Positions 23,571-30,990 of a stretch of DNA of 32,349 nt are shown piece by piece. The stretch comes from NORP181 sp047623555. Lineage in GTDB: Bacteria; Pseudomonadota; Alphaproteobacteria; Rhodobacterales; Rhodobacteraceae. The notes under the pieces are model-generated. The model was given only the letters and a program-made list of their open reading frames with translations. It did not search any database and was not told the origin of the DNA. The stretch's first letter is position 1. Each line of letters begins with the position of its first letter. The stretch lies in contig JBLHMP010000040.1 of the NCBI GenBank assembly GCA_047623555.1, positions 1 to 32,349 of the forward strand, written 5' to 3'. Position numbers and translations under genes: made by a program.

Positions 23571-24880
23571 AACGTATCTATTCACAGTACGCCTATGGCC
23601 CCGGCCCTCGTGACACCTGTTGGTGGGACGAAACCATCGCGGCCCCGGATTGGCCAACAGTACAGGGCGATTTGGCAGTTGATGTTGCCATCGTCGGAGG
23701 CGGTTTCACCGGCATGTCAGCCGCTTTGCATTTGGCCGAATCAGGCGCGTCGGTTGCCGTTCTTGAGGCTGAAACACCGGGGTGGGGCGCATCTGGGCGC
23801 AACGGTGGATTCTGTTGTTTGGGTGGTGCGAAACTATCAAGTTCGGCCATGGTTAGCGCCTTTGGTTCTGTCGCAACCGATGAGTTTTCTCAGGCTGAGG
23901 TGGATGCGATCAGTCTGGTTTCGGACCTGTTGGACCGGTTTGGTATTGACGTAGATCGTCATTCGGATGGCGAAACCCAATTGGCACACCGGCCCAAAGA
24001 TATGGACCGTTTTCTGGTAACTGCAGCGCAGGACCCAACACAAACGTTGATTGAGGCCGCCGATCTGGCTGCACATGGCATGAATGGTCCGTTTTTTGGC
24101 GCGCTAACAACGCCAGTCGGATTTGGGTTGAACCCGCGTAAATATCTGTTCGGTTTGGCAGCGGCCGCAAATGCGGCGGGTGCGCAGTTGTTTCAGCAAA
24201 GCGCTGTAACGTCGGTCCGCAAAGATGGGCCAGGCTATCTGGCAACCACCACGTCGGGACAGATTCGCTGCAAACAGGTACTGATCGCCACTAACGGATA
24301 TTCCAGTGACGGCCTGCCGGACTGGATCTCTGGGCGCTACATTCCGACTCAGTCGACCGTCCTTGTCACCCGCCCAATGAGCATTGATGAACTTGCCGCG
24401 CAAGGCTGGACCAGTAATCAGATGTCCTATGATACGCGTAATTTACTGCATTATTTTCGCTTGATGCCCGACCGTCGGTTCCTGTTCGGAATGCGCGGAG
24501 GACTCATTTCCTCTCCAACGGCAGAACGCCAATCCCGCCAACGCACCCGGCGTGATTTTGAACGAATCTTCCCTGCCTGGCGCGATATTCAGTCGGGCAA
24601 TTCTTGGTCTGGCATGGTCTGTTTGTCCCGAAAGCAGGTGCCTTATGCAGGACCGGTGCCCGGTCAGCCAGGTATGTTTGCCGGGTTTGCCTATCACGGG
24701 AATGGAGTTGCAATGGGCAGTTATACCGGGCGTCTTCTTGCCGGGCTCGCTGGGGCAAAAATACCGAATGTGTCGATTCCCGAGGTTATGAAATCCTCAC
24801 CCGGTCGGTTCCCGCTTGGTCGCGCACGGAGGGCACTCTTGCCTCCTTTTTATGCCGCGATGGGGGTGGCTGATCTCTGA
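23567..24880 (+). CDS. FAD-dependent amine oxidoreductase (PuuB/DAO-like)
   Basis: A 437-residue flavoprotein of the D-amino acid oxidase fold. The Rossmann motif is VAIVGGGFTGMS with Gly44-Gly45-Gly46 and Gly49, followed by the ribose-binding acid in VAVLEAE. WGASGRNGGF matches PuuB-type γ-glutamylputrescine oxidases and related amine oxidases, as does the C-terminal FAYHGNGVAMGSYTGRLLA. The ATGA overlap with potI makes it the last gene of the putrescine operon, which supports oxidation of putrescine or a derivative. No γ-glutamylputrescine synthetase gene (puuA) lies in the window, so whether the substrate is γ-glutamylated is open. It is convergent with the phosphotransferase gene 7 bases away. 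Confidence 0.9.
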   Translation: MKRIYSQYAYGPGPRDTCWWDETIAAPDWPTVQGDLAVDVAIVGGGFTGMSAALHLAESGASVAVLEAETPGWGASGRNGGFCCLGGAKLSSSAMVSAFGSVATDEFSQAEVDAISLVSDLLDRFGIDVDRHSDGETQLAHRPKDMDRFLVTAAQDPTQTLIEAADLAAHGMNGPFFGALTTPVGFGLNPRKYLFGLAAAANAAGAQLFQQSAVTSVRKDGPGYLATTTSGQIRCKQVLIATNGYSSDGLPDWISGRYIPTQSTVLVTRPMSIDELAAQGWTSNQMSYDTRNLLHYFRLMPDRRFLFGMRGGLISSPTAERQSRQRTRRDFERIFPAWRDIQSGNSWSGMVCLSRKQVPYAGPVPGQPGMFAGFAYHGNGVAMGSYTGRLLAGLAGAKIPNVSIPEVMKSSPGRFPLGRARRALLPPFYAAMGVADL

Positions 24881-24887
24881 CGGTTGA

Positions 24888-25769
24888 TCAATTTGGTGCG
24901 GTACAGGCATTTAGGCTGTTGAATTCCAGGTCAAAACCAACCGCATAATCATAGTCCCCCTGATCCAAACGCCAGAGGCAATAGGCTGCCATGCGCCAAT
25001 GGTACCATGCTTTAAGAGATTGATATCTCTGAGTAATGCTTGGGTCTGGGTAAGCAGCTAGAAATAGCTGTTCTTCTGCTTGGGTTAATGGCGATCCGCG
25101 ATACAATTTCTGCATGGCCGGAGACAGGAACAATGCGATGTCTTCGGCGGGGTCGCCGGTTTTTGGACATTGCCAGTCGATCAATACTGGATTTTTGTCG
25201 GTCAAAACAATATTTCCTGGCACTGGATCACCGTGGATCAGACAAAGGTGGGCCATCGGTGAAACATGCCAATTCGGTCTGTTTTTAGTGATCCGATCAC
25301 GGTTGGCAGGCAGGCAGTGGCTAAGGATTTCCAGTGTCTGGCACTCAATTTCCGCACTGCCGCTTGCTCCAATATGCAACCCGGTCAACGATGTTTGTCG
25401 ATGGACACGGGCCAAAATTTCGGCCACCGGGACCGGATCATGACCCCATGCCGACCCGTTAACGTGTTCGTATATAATCCAGCGGCCAAGCGGGTGACTG
25501 CCGTGGTTCACTAAACGCGGTGCCAGCCCGGTCCCTTCCAGCGCGGTCAGGCAAATGGTTTCACTACGCGGATTATTATCAAACAAGGGGTTTGTGTCGA
25601 CAGGCCGATACAGTTTCAGAACTTTGTTTTCACTGCCATTGCCGAATTTCCAAACCTGATTGGTGCGCCCGCCCTGCAGCGCCACAAACTTATTGCCCAC
25701 TGCGACATTTCCCGTATCGAATAGTTCGCGTAAAAGAGGTTTTGGCGGAGAGGTGGAAGTAGAATTCAG
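24888..25769 (-). CDS. Choline/aminoglycoside kinase-like phosphotransferase
   Basis: A protein-kinase-like small-molecule phosphotransferase. Motifs: GGRTNQVWKF (nucleotide-binding loop), RWIIYEHVNGSAW (hinge), CLIHGDPVPGNIVL (catalytic HxD loop, with the usual Asn), and VLIDWQCPKTGDPAEDIALF (metal-binding Asp). The first standard start is GTG 25700 (270 residues), but recognisable family sequence seems to extend upstream: KPLLRELFDTGNVAVGNK reads in the same frame with no ATG, GTG or TTG. A CTG at 25769 has GGAG 7 nt upstream, so I give 25769 as the probable start (293 residues) and 25700 as the conservative one. The substrate is unknown (choline, ethanolamine, thiamine or a sugar). It is convergent with the amine oxidoreductase. 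Confidence 0.85.
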   Translation of the reverse strand: MNSTSTSPPKPLLRELFDTGNVAVGNKFVALQGGRTNQVWKFGNGSENKVLKLYRPVDTNPLFDNNPRSETICLTALEGTGLAPRLVNHGSHPLGRWIIYEHVNGSAWGHDPVPVAEILARVHRQTSLTGLHIGASGSAEIECQTLEILSHCLPANRDRITKNRPNWHVSPMAHLCLIHGDPVPGNIVLTDKNPVLIDWQCPKTGDPAEDIALFLSPAMQKLYRGSPLTQAEEQLFLAAYPDPSITQRYQSLKAWYHWRMAAYCLWRLDQGDYDYAVGFDLEFNSLNACTAPN

Positions 25770-25844
25770 GGCGAGGCTCCGATTTTAAGCAGGGGACCCC
25801 TTTGTAACTGTAAGTCTAGGAGGCCTGAGATGTCATGCTATGCT

Positions 25845-25867
25845 GGTCGCTTCCTATCGCAGCGACC
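25845..25867. other. Hairpin GGTCGCT / AGCGACC
   Basis: A perfect 7-bp stem with a 9-nt loop lies in the gap between flgD and the phosphotransferase gene. No T-run follows on either strand. It may pair functionally with the next hairpin as a 3' end signal for the flagellar unit. Confidence 0.35.
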
Positions 25868-25886
25868 TGTAACATTCCATCCTAGC

Positions 25887-25908
25887 CCGTGGATTTAGGA
25901 ATCCACGG
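25887..25908 (-). terminator. Hairpin downstream of flgD
   Basis: CCGTGGATT-TAGG-AATCCACGG is a perfect 9-bp stem with a tetraloop, starting 16 bases beyond the flgD stop on the minus strand. It lacks a U-tract, so it may be a Rho-assisted or processing end rather than an intrinsic terminator. Confidence 0.5.
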
Positions 25909-25923
25909 TGTGCGGGTCTGAAA

Positions 25924-26595
25924 TCATGACCCTGATCGCAAAGCCGTGACTGAGGACGCCAAAATCGATTGCCCTCCTTTCAGGACCAATACGGTCTCGC
26001 CGCCAAGAACCTGTGCTTCGATGATTTGACCGTAAACTCCTGCGGATTCTGCCAGAATCAATTCATCGTCTTTATAGCTTTCTATCGTGAAGTTATAAAC
26101 GCCATGGTCAATTAGATCGCCGCTATCGCTCAGGCCTACCCAACTAATGGGGTCTGCTGACACCGGAATTTGTTTTCTCTGAATTTCTTTGCCGTCCTCA
26201 TCAGTTACGACCAAAAACACCTCGTCGGCGAGCGAATAGGGGTTTGGTGAAACTTCAACCGGATTACCATCAAAGTACATTGGCGTATTCGCCCGAGCCT
26301 CCATTCCGACCCAGCCGGCGAGGGATGCCATATTTGAAGTGCCGGTTAACCCGTACAAAGCCGCAAGCATGTCATTTGTTTGAACTTGCTGCTCTACCAT
26401 AGAAAATTGCGCCAACTGAGACGCAAACTCTGTGGAGTCAATAGGGGCCAAGGGATCTTGATATTTTGCCTGGGCCGTCAGCATTTTGATAAACGAATCG
26501 AAATCCGAGGTCAGCGAAGTTGCCTTTGTTGGTGTGTTTGCAGCTGATTGGGCCGCGGTCGAATATTGTTGTGACTGGGTTTCTGAAATTGCCAT
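25924..26595 (-). CDS. flgD: Flagellar hook assembly scaffold protein FlgD
   Basis: A 223-residue FlgD. It caps the growing hook and is needed for hook subunit assembly. The N-terminal conserved region is present: FDSFIKMLTAQAKYQDPLAP, DSTEFASQLAQFSMVEQQVQ, followed by LAALYGLTG. The C-terminal half has the FlgD Tudor/FnIII-like segments (PVEVSPNPYSLADEVFLVV, DHGVYNFTIESYKD). It starts 8 bases after the fliK stop, so the two form a minus-strand pair encoding hook length control and hook cap. The start codon is clear (MAISETQSQQ). Confidence 0.94.
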   Translation of the reverse strand: MAISETQSQQYSTAAQSAANTPTKATSLTSDFDSFIKMLTAQAKYQDPLAPIDSTEFASQLAQFSMVEQQVQTNDMLAALYGLTGTSNMASLAGWVGMEARANTPMYFDGNPVEVSPNPYSLADEVFLVVTDEDGKEIQRKQIPVSADPISWVGLSDSGDLIDHGVYNFTIESYKDDELILAESAGVYGQIIEAQVLGGETVLVLKGGQSILASSVTALRSGS

Positions 26596-26603
26596 TTTTG
26601 GTC

Positions 26604-27983
26604 CTACAATCTTATGTCTAGGCCGGTTGTCTGGGTAGACACAGGCTCGGGAGAATGGGTTTTGGGCTCAGAGGTATCTGTCATCTGTTTTGATGATTGT
26701 TGGTTTTTGGTCTCGGTCTGATCAGACGAATTTGCGTCGCCATCAGAAAACTCAAACCCAATATTTTTATAGCCCAATTGGCGAAACTCTGCTTCGAGCT
26801 GTTCAATATGACGGCGCATGAGGTCAAGTGTTTCAGGTCGTTCTGCCGTGATTGCAACGCTTAAACCGGAATCCAGGTGGGTCAATGAAATGCGCACTCG
26901 GCCAAGCTCTTCTGGGTTCAGCGCAACCTCGAATGGTTGATTCGGCTGTCGGATCAAAGCGTCAACCATTTGTGTTCCTGCAAACCGAACAGTGCCAGCC
27001 CGGGTTGGTTCTGACGCGGTAGCCGAAGATGGACTCAGCATTACATTCATGCGCCCAAGTTCTGCCTCTGCGGCGTCCTCGGCGGGAAAGAAATTGTTGA
27101 TAGAGTCGCCAGGCCTGGTATCAGTTTCAGGAATGTCGGCAGAAATTTGAGCTACGTGAAAAGCCATAGATGCAGAAGGGGAGGGTTGATTGTGCGGTGT
27201 CGTCATCGCAGGTTGTGCCTCGCTCAATCGAGTCGCCGAGAACCGGGTCCGTACATCGGAGACCGGTTTTAGCGTGACGCCTTTTGTCTGGTCAAAACTT
27301 GGGCTGGACCGCTGTAAACCGTTTCGGCCCGTAGATATTTGGGCGCCAGTTTGAATGGAGTTGGCGTTAGTCTTGTCACCCAGTTGGGATGTTGTGAACG
27401 ACTGCCGAGAGACGTGTTCCTGAGGGTCGCCGTCTTGTGCATCTGGCACAAGGGCTGGGGTATTTTGAGATTTAGAATTGATCGAGATATTCGACTGTTG
27501 TGCGCCTGCCATTTGCTGCAGGTTCTGTGTCTGAAATTTGGTATTTGCTGGTCGATGCGCCTGTTCAAGCACCCTATCCTGAGCCTGCAACAGATGGATC
27601 GGCAAAGAACTGTTCTTGTTCTCAGCGCCAGCCAAACGCTCGGTAGTCTCTGTGCCAGCAACCGATCTGTCTGAGGGCGTTACTTCGGTTACGCTGACTT
27701 TTTTGCTAACTTCTAGCAGTTCTTGACGTGAGCGTGCCGTGATTTTACTGGTCAGAGGCTGCTGTAACTTAACCTCTGACGTGAGGGCCGTTTCGTCTGG
27801 AGACTCTGTTTCTGATGAATCTGGTTCATCAATCTCTGGACCGGATTCGGCGGGGGAGGTTTCGTGCTGTAGCTGCGAAAACAGCGCGCTAAACCCATTC
27901 CCGCGCGTAGGCTGCGAAGGCGGGTTTTTTCCGGCCTCGACGCCAGGAACACCAATTAGTGAATGAACATTAGAAGTCTGCAT
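26604..27983 (-). CDS. fliK: Flagellar hook-length control protein FliK
   Basis: About 459 residues from ATG 27983 (MQTSNVHSLIG), with GGGGA just upstream; a GTG at 28019 would add 12 residues. The N-terminal two-thirds is low-complexity, rich in Ser, Thr, Gln and Asp, as expected for the secreted ruler part. The C-terminal Flg_hook domain is clear at about residues 340-425: PFEVALNPEELGRVRISLTH, LSVAITAERPETLDLMRRH, and LEAEFRQLGYKNIGFEFS. This domain switches the export apparatus from hook to filament substrates. A Ser/Thr/Gln-rich tail follows. The gene is divergent from the rod-binding-protein gene. Confidence 0.9.
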   Translation of the reverse strand: MQTSNVHSLIGVPGVEAGKNPPSQPTRGNGFSALFSQLQHETSPAESGPEIDEPDSSETESPDETALTSEVKLQQPLTSKITARSRQELLEVSKKVSVTEVTPSDRSVAGTETTERLAGAENKNSSLPIHLLQAQDRVLEQAHRPANTKFQTQNLQQMAGAQQSNISINSKSQNTPALVPDAQDGDPQEHVSRQSFTTSQLGDKTNANSIQTGAQISTGRNGLQRSSPSFDQTKGVTLKPVSDVRTRFSATRLSEAQPAMTTPHNQPSPSASMAFHVAQISADIPETDTRPGDSINNFFPAEDAAEAELGRMNVMLSPSSATASEPTRAGTVRFAGTQMVDALIRQPNQPFEVALNPEELGRVRISLTHLDSGLSVAITAERPETLDLMRRHIEQLEAEFRQLGYKNIGFEFSDGDANSSDQTETKNQQSSKQMTDTSEPKTHSPEPVSTQTTGLDIRL

Positions 27984-28093
27984 TTGTCCCCGATCTTTCC
28001 TGCGAGTCGGCGATAACACTCCACCATTTTGGTTACGATAATTTTAACTGCTGTCAGTGCAGAGAGGATAAATCACAAACATTGAGGCACTTG

Positions 28094-28369
28094 ATGAATT
28101 CAATTTTAGCTGTATCCAACACGATTTTGCCCTCTGGCGATGGCGCGTTGCGACAAGCCGCGCAAGATCTTGAAACGACGTTTCTGTCGGAAATGTTGAA
28201 GTCGGCTGGGCTTGGAAAAAGTCGTGATTCCATGGGTGGTGGCGCTGGCGAAGACCAATTTGCCAGTTTTCTGGTCCATGCACAGGCAGAACAGATGACC
28301 AAAGCTGGCGGAATTGGTTTGGCTGAAATGTTTTTCAACGCCCTAAAGGAGACTCAAAATGACAATTGA
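28094..28369 (+). CDS. Rod-binding protein, FlgJ N-terminal type
   Basis: A 91-residue protein matching the Rod-binding domain of FlgJ: LRQAAQDLETTFLSEMLKSA, then GGGAGEDQFASFLVHAQAEQ and a C-terminal GIGLAEMFFNAL. The muramidase half of enterobacterial FlgJ is absent, as is usual in alphaproteobacteria, where the domain is encoded alone. It should chaperone rod assembly in the periplasm. GAGG lies 6 nt before ATG 28094; the frame is open to TTG 28082 but that start is less likely. The end overlaps the flgN-like gene by 11 bases. Confidence 0.88.
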   Translation: MNSILAVSNTILPSGDGALRQAAQDLETTFLSEMLKSAGLGKSRDSMGGGAGEDQFASFLVHAQAEQMTKAGGIGLAEMFFNALKETQNDN

Positions 28370-28718
28370 TAATATCCAATCCCTGATTGATGAGCTTGAT
28401 GATCTTTTGGATTCCGAGAAAAAAGCATTAGTTCAGGGCGATATGGAACGCGTTGGCAGGCTGATGTCGCAAAAAGAGTTTTTGATCGAAAGCCTGAATG
28501 CAATGGATGATCTGGATCGCGAAAACCTAACTCACCTGCATCAGAAAGTGATGCGAAATCAGACGCTATTGGATAGCGCCTTGGAGGGGATTCGCGCGGT
28601 TGCAACACGTATGTCCGAATTGCGTCGGGTGCGCAGCGGACTTGAGACATACGATGAACAAGGGCGAAAGCAACATTTTAGCACTCAAAGAACCGTGCAA
28701 GTAGAAAAGCGAGCATAA
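28359..28718 (+). CDS. FlgN-like flagellar export chaperone
   Basis: A 119-residue, highly helical, charged protein (IQSLIDELDDLLDSEKKALV, ERVGRLMSQKEFLIESLNAM, HQKVMRNQTLLDSALEGIRA) with heptad-like spacing, as in FlgN, the cytoplasmic chaperone for hook-filament junction proteins. Sequence identity in this family is low, so position (after the rod-binding gene, before flagellin) carries much of the weight. A good ribosome site, AGGAG, sits 7 nt before the ATG inside the upstream coding sequence. Confidence 0.75.
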   Translation: MTIDNIQSLIDELDDLLDSEKKALVQGDMERVGRLMSQKEFLIESLNAMDDLDRENLTHLHQKVMRNQTLLDSALEGIRAVATRMSELRRVRSGLETYDEQGRKQHFSTQRTVQVEKRA

Positions 28719-28761
28719 GCACAGAATTTTTGGAAAATGCAATCTAAGCAGTTGGGTGGTT

Positions 28762-28776
28762 TTAGGATTCCATTAG
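28762..28776 (+). promoter_or_regulatory. CtrA-like half-site pair upstream of flagellin
   Basis: TTAG-N7-TTAG lies about 150 bases before the flagellin start. Each half is one base from the CtrA consensus TTAA-N7-TTAA. CtrA controls flagellar genes in many roseobacters. A chance match is quite possible. Confidence 0.25.
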
Positions 28777-28891
28777 CAAATGGCGGCGCATGATCTCCTT
28801 GCACCTGACAACTGGTGGCACGATTTCAAAATGACAGAGATCGTATCGGTCAGAAAGACGTTAGTCCGTCCAATGGGGGCGGGATGAAACC

Positions 28892-28906
28892 GGGCGGAAT
28901 TCGCCC
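28892..28906 (+). promoter_or_regulatory. Leader hairpin GGGCG-GAATT-CGCCC before flagellin
   Basis: A 5-bp GC stem with a 5-nt loop lies 22-36 bases before the flagellin ATG, just ahead of the AAAGGA ribosome site. In Caulobacter, FlbT binds the flagellin leader and affects mRNA stability. flbT lies downstream here, so this hairpin is a candidate target by analogy only. Confidence 0.4.
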
Positions 28907-28927
28907 TTTGACTAAAGGATCTATGTT

Positions 28928-30142
28928 ATGTCAAGCATTCTGACAAACAATGGTGCCATGGTGGCGCTGCAAACACTTCGTGGTATCAATCAAAACCTTA
29001 CGGAAGTGCAAAGTGAGATTTCGACAGGTAAGCGGATCGGATCAGCCAAGGACAATTCTGCTGTTTGGGCGATTTCCAAGGTGATGGAATCCGATGTGAA
29101 TGGCTTTAAGGCCATTTTCGACAGTCTTGCGCTGGGTGAATCAACAGTTGCAGTAGCGCGAAATGCTTCGGAGTCGATTACCGACCTTCTGACACAGATG
29201 AAGGGCAAAATTGTTGCTGCACAGGAAGACAACGTTGACCGTAGTAAGATCAATGATGACGTCACCGCGCTGAAAAACCAGATCAGTTCTGTAGTAGCTG
29301 CGGCGCAGTTCAATGGGTTGAATCTAGTGAATGGTTCAACTGGATCGGCCGACATCTTGGCTTCGCTTGATCGCGACAACGCGGGCGGAGTGACGGCAAG
29401 TTCGATCACCGTGACTGCCCAGGATATGTCGACGGGTGGCTATACCGCCAATGATGTTTTTGGTAGCAGCGGCGGTACGCCTTCTACGAATGGCGATACA
29501 GTTGCCCTGTCTTTGGACAATGGTGGCGGTGCTGATACAATCGTACTCGACGATTCTGCCGGCGTTCTTTTTGATGCTGGCGACAAGGTGAGCATTTCGA
29601 TTGGCGACCAGACAGTGTCCTACACCGTCTCAGCTGATGATGCTGCTGCCTCCTCTACGTCGGATATCGTGGCCATTGCACTGAAAAACAAGGTCGACGG
29701 TTTGGGCATCGACGGTTTGACCGTTGACTATGACGTGGCCAATCCGGGTGAGCTGGCATTCACTAACGCTGGCGGTAATGATCTGACGGTTACCGGTCAG
29801 TTTACTAACGCAGGATCGGGTGGCTTGGGTGCGATGGCTGGGATTGATGTGTCTACAGACTTGGGCGCGGCATCAGGGCTGGCAGCGATCGAGACGTTGA
29901 TCGCTACATCCATTGATGCGGCAGCATCGTTTGGTTCTGCACAAGGCCGAATTGCGACCCAGTCAACCTTTATCTCGAACCTGACTGACTCGCTGAAATC
30001 AGGTATCGGGGCGATGGTCGATGCAAACATGGAGGACGCTTCGGCCCGATTACAAGCGTTGCAAGTTCAACAGCAGCTTGGCGTGCAGTCTCTGTCGATT
30101 GCCAATCAGGCTCCGCAGTCGATCTTGTCCTTGTTCCGTTAA
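28928..30142 (+). CDS. Flagellin
   Basis: A 404-residue filament subunit, exported by the flagellar type III apparatus and polymerised outside the cell. The N-terminal D0/D1 helices are typical (LTNNGAMVALQTLRGINQNL, SEISTGKRIGSAKDNSAVWA, GESTVAVARNASESITDLL), and the C-terminal helix ends LQQQ-type with VQSLSIANQAPQSILSLFR. Residues about 150-320 form a Gly/Asp/Thr-rich variable domain facing the surface. The size is typical for this group. AAAGGA lies 8 nt before the ATG. The gene is followed by a strong hairpin and then flaF and flbT. It is the only flagellin gene in the window. Confidence 0.95.
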   Translation: MSSILTNNGAMVALQTLRGINQNLTEVQSEISTGKRIGSAKDNSAVWAISKVMESDVNGFKAIFDSLALGESTVAVARNASESITDLLTQMKGKIVAAQEDNVDRSKINDDVTALKNQISSVVAAAQFNGLNLVNGSTGSADILASLDRDNAGGVTASSITVTAQDMSTGGYTANDVFGSSGGTPSTNGDTVALSLDNGGGADTIVLDDSAGVLFDAGDKVSISIGDQTVSYTVSADDAAASSTSDIVAIALKNKVDGLGIDGLTVDYDVANPGELAFTNAGGNDLTVTGQFTNAGSGGLGAMAGIDVSTDLGAASGLAAIETLIATSIDAAASFGSAQGRIATQSTFISNLTDSLKSGIGAMVDANMEDASARLQALQVQQQLGVQSLSIANQAPQSILSLFR

Positions 30143-30148
30143 GCTCTT

Positions 30149-30175
30149 TGGCCGGGGCGTAATGCGCCCCGGCCA
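30149..30175 (+). terminator. Strong hairpin between flagellin and flaF
   Basis: TGGCCGGGGCG-TAATG-CGCCCCGGCCA is a perfect 11-bp, GC-rich stem, 6 bases after the flagellin stop. It lacks a U-tract on its 3' side, so it may protect the flagellin mRNA from 3' exonucleases or terminate partially, separating high flagellin from low flaF-flbT expression. Confidence 0.7.
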
Positions 30176-30209
30176 CTCCAACCTTAGACCAAATATGTGA
30201 GGACACGAC

Positions 30210-30584
30210 GTGAACGCCATTTCTCAGGCGCAACGCGCCTATTCGTCTGCTTCGTCGGCACCGATCCGAACGACACGCGGGGCAGAATACGATGCAATTG
30301 CTCGAATTACCTATCAACTAAAAACTGCGGCAGCTAAGGGACCGGATGGTTTTGCAGCCTTGGTTGATGCAATGCAGAGCAACAATAAGTTGTGGCAAAT
30401 TTTTGCAATTGATGTTGCGGATAAAGGTAACTCGCTTCCTAAAGAGTTGAAAGCTCAGATTTTTTATCTAGCTGAATTCACAAGACAACATACAAGCAAA
30501 GTTCTTGCACGTCGGGCAAATGTTGCCCCGTTGCTGGACATTAATCTGGCCATTTTGCGTGGCCTTCGAGCGGGGGTAGAGTGA
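30210..30584 (+). CDS. flaF: Flagellar biosynthesis regulator FlaF
   Basis: A 124-residue FlaF. In alphaproteobacteria FlaF promotes flagellin synthesis or secretion and acts opposite FlbT. Matching segments: AISQAQRAYSS at the N-terminus, TRGAEYDAIARITYQLK, NNKLWQIFAIDVAD, LPKELKAQIFYLAEFTRQHT and LLDINLAILRGLR near the end. The start is a GTG at 30210, with GAGGA 6 nt upstream. It is followed directly by flbT. Confidence 0.92.
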   Translation: MNAISQAQRAYSSASSAPIRTTRGAEYDAIARITYQLKTAAAKGPDGFAALVDAMQSNNKLWQIFAIDVADKGNSLPKELKAQIFYLAEFTRQHTSKVLARRANVAPLLDINLAILRGLRAGVE

Positions 30585-30585
30585 T

Positions 30586-30990
30586 ATGGCTGGATTAGTT
30601 TTAAAATTGGGTCCGAGAGAGCGGGTTCTCATCAACGGTGCTGTCATTGAGAACGGAGACAGGCGGTCGCGTTTGTCAATCGTATCTCCCGATGCCAACA
30701 TCTTGCGGCTGCGTGACGCTATCCACCCGAATGAGGCAACAACTCCGGTGCGGCGTGTGTGCTATGCCGCCCAGCTTATTCTGACGGGTGACAGCGACCC
30801 TGACACGGCTCGACAGCCTTTGTTACGCTTAATCGAAGATTTGAGTCAGGTTTTCATCGATGCCGACAGTCGCCTATCTTTGACAAGAGCTACTGAGGCC
30901 TTGATTGAAGAGCAATACTATAAGTGCCTCAAGGCATTGCGGGATTTGTTACCTCGCGAGGATCGCTTGTTTGCGGCACATGCGGCATGA
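30586..30990 (+). CDS. flbT: Flagellar biosynthesis repressor FlbT
   Basis: A 134-residue FlbT. In Caulobacter it limits flagellin synthesis post-transcriptionally by acting on the flagellin mRNA 5' region. Family features: LVLKLGPRERVLINGAVIEN at the start, RLSIVSPDANILRLRDAIHP, TPVRRVCYAAQLIL and EEQYYKCLKALRDLLPRE. It starts one base after the flaF stop and overlaps the DUF1217 gene by ATGA. The candidate target hairpin lies in the flagellin leader upstream. Confidence 0.93.
   Translation: MAGLVLKLGPRERVLINGAVIENGDRRSRLSIVSPDANILRLRDAIHPNEATTPVRRVCYAAQLILTGDSDPDTARQPLLRLIEDLSQVFIDADSRLSLTRATEALIEEQYYKCLKALRDLLPREDRLFAAHAA

Noticed and set aside
25801..25923. tRNA or riboswitch in the flgD/phosphotransferase gap
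   Set aside because: The two hairpins do not form a cloverleaf, and there is no T-loop GGTTCRA motif or known riboswitch core.
28816..28830. TGGCAC as a σ54 -24 element before flagellin
   Set aside because: No GC-containing -12 element lies at the required spacing.
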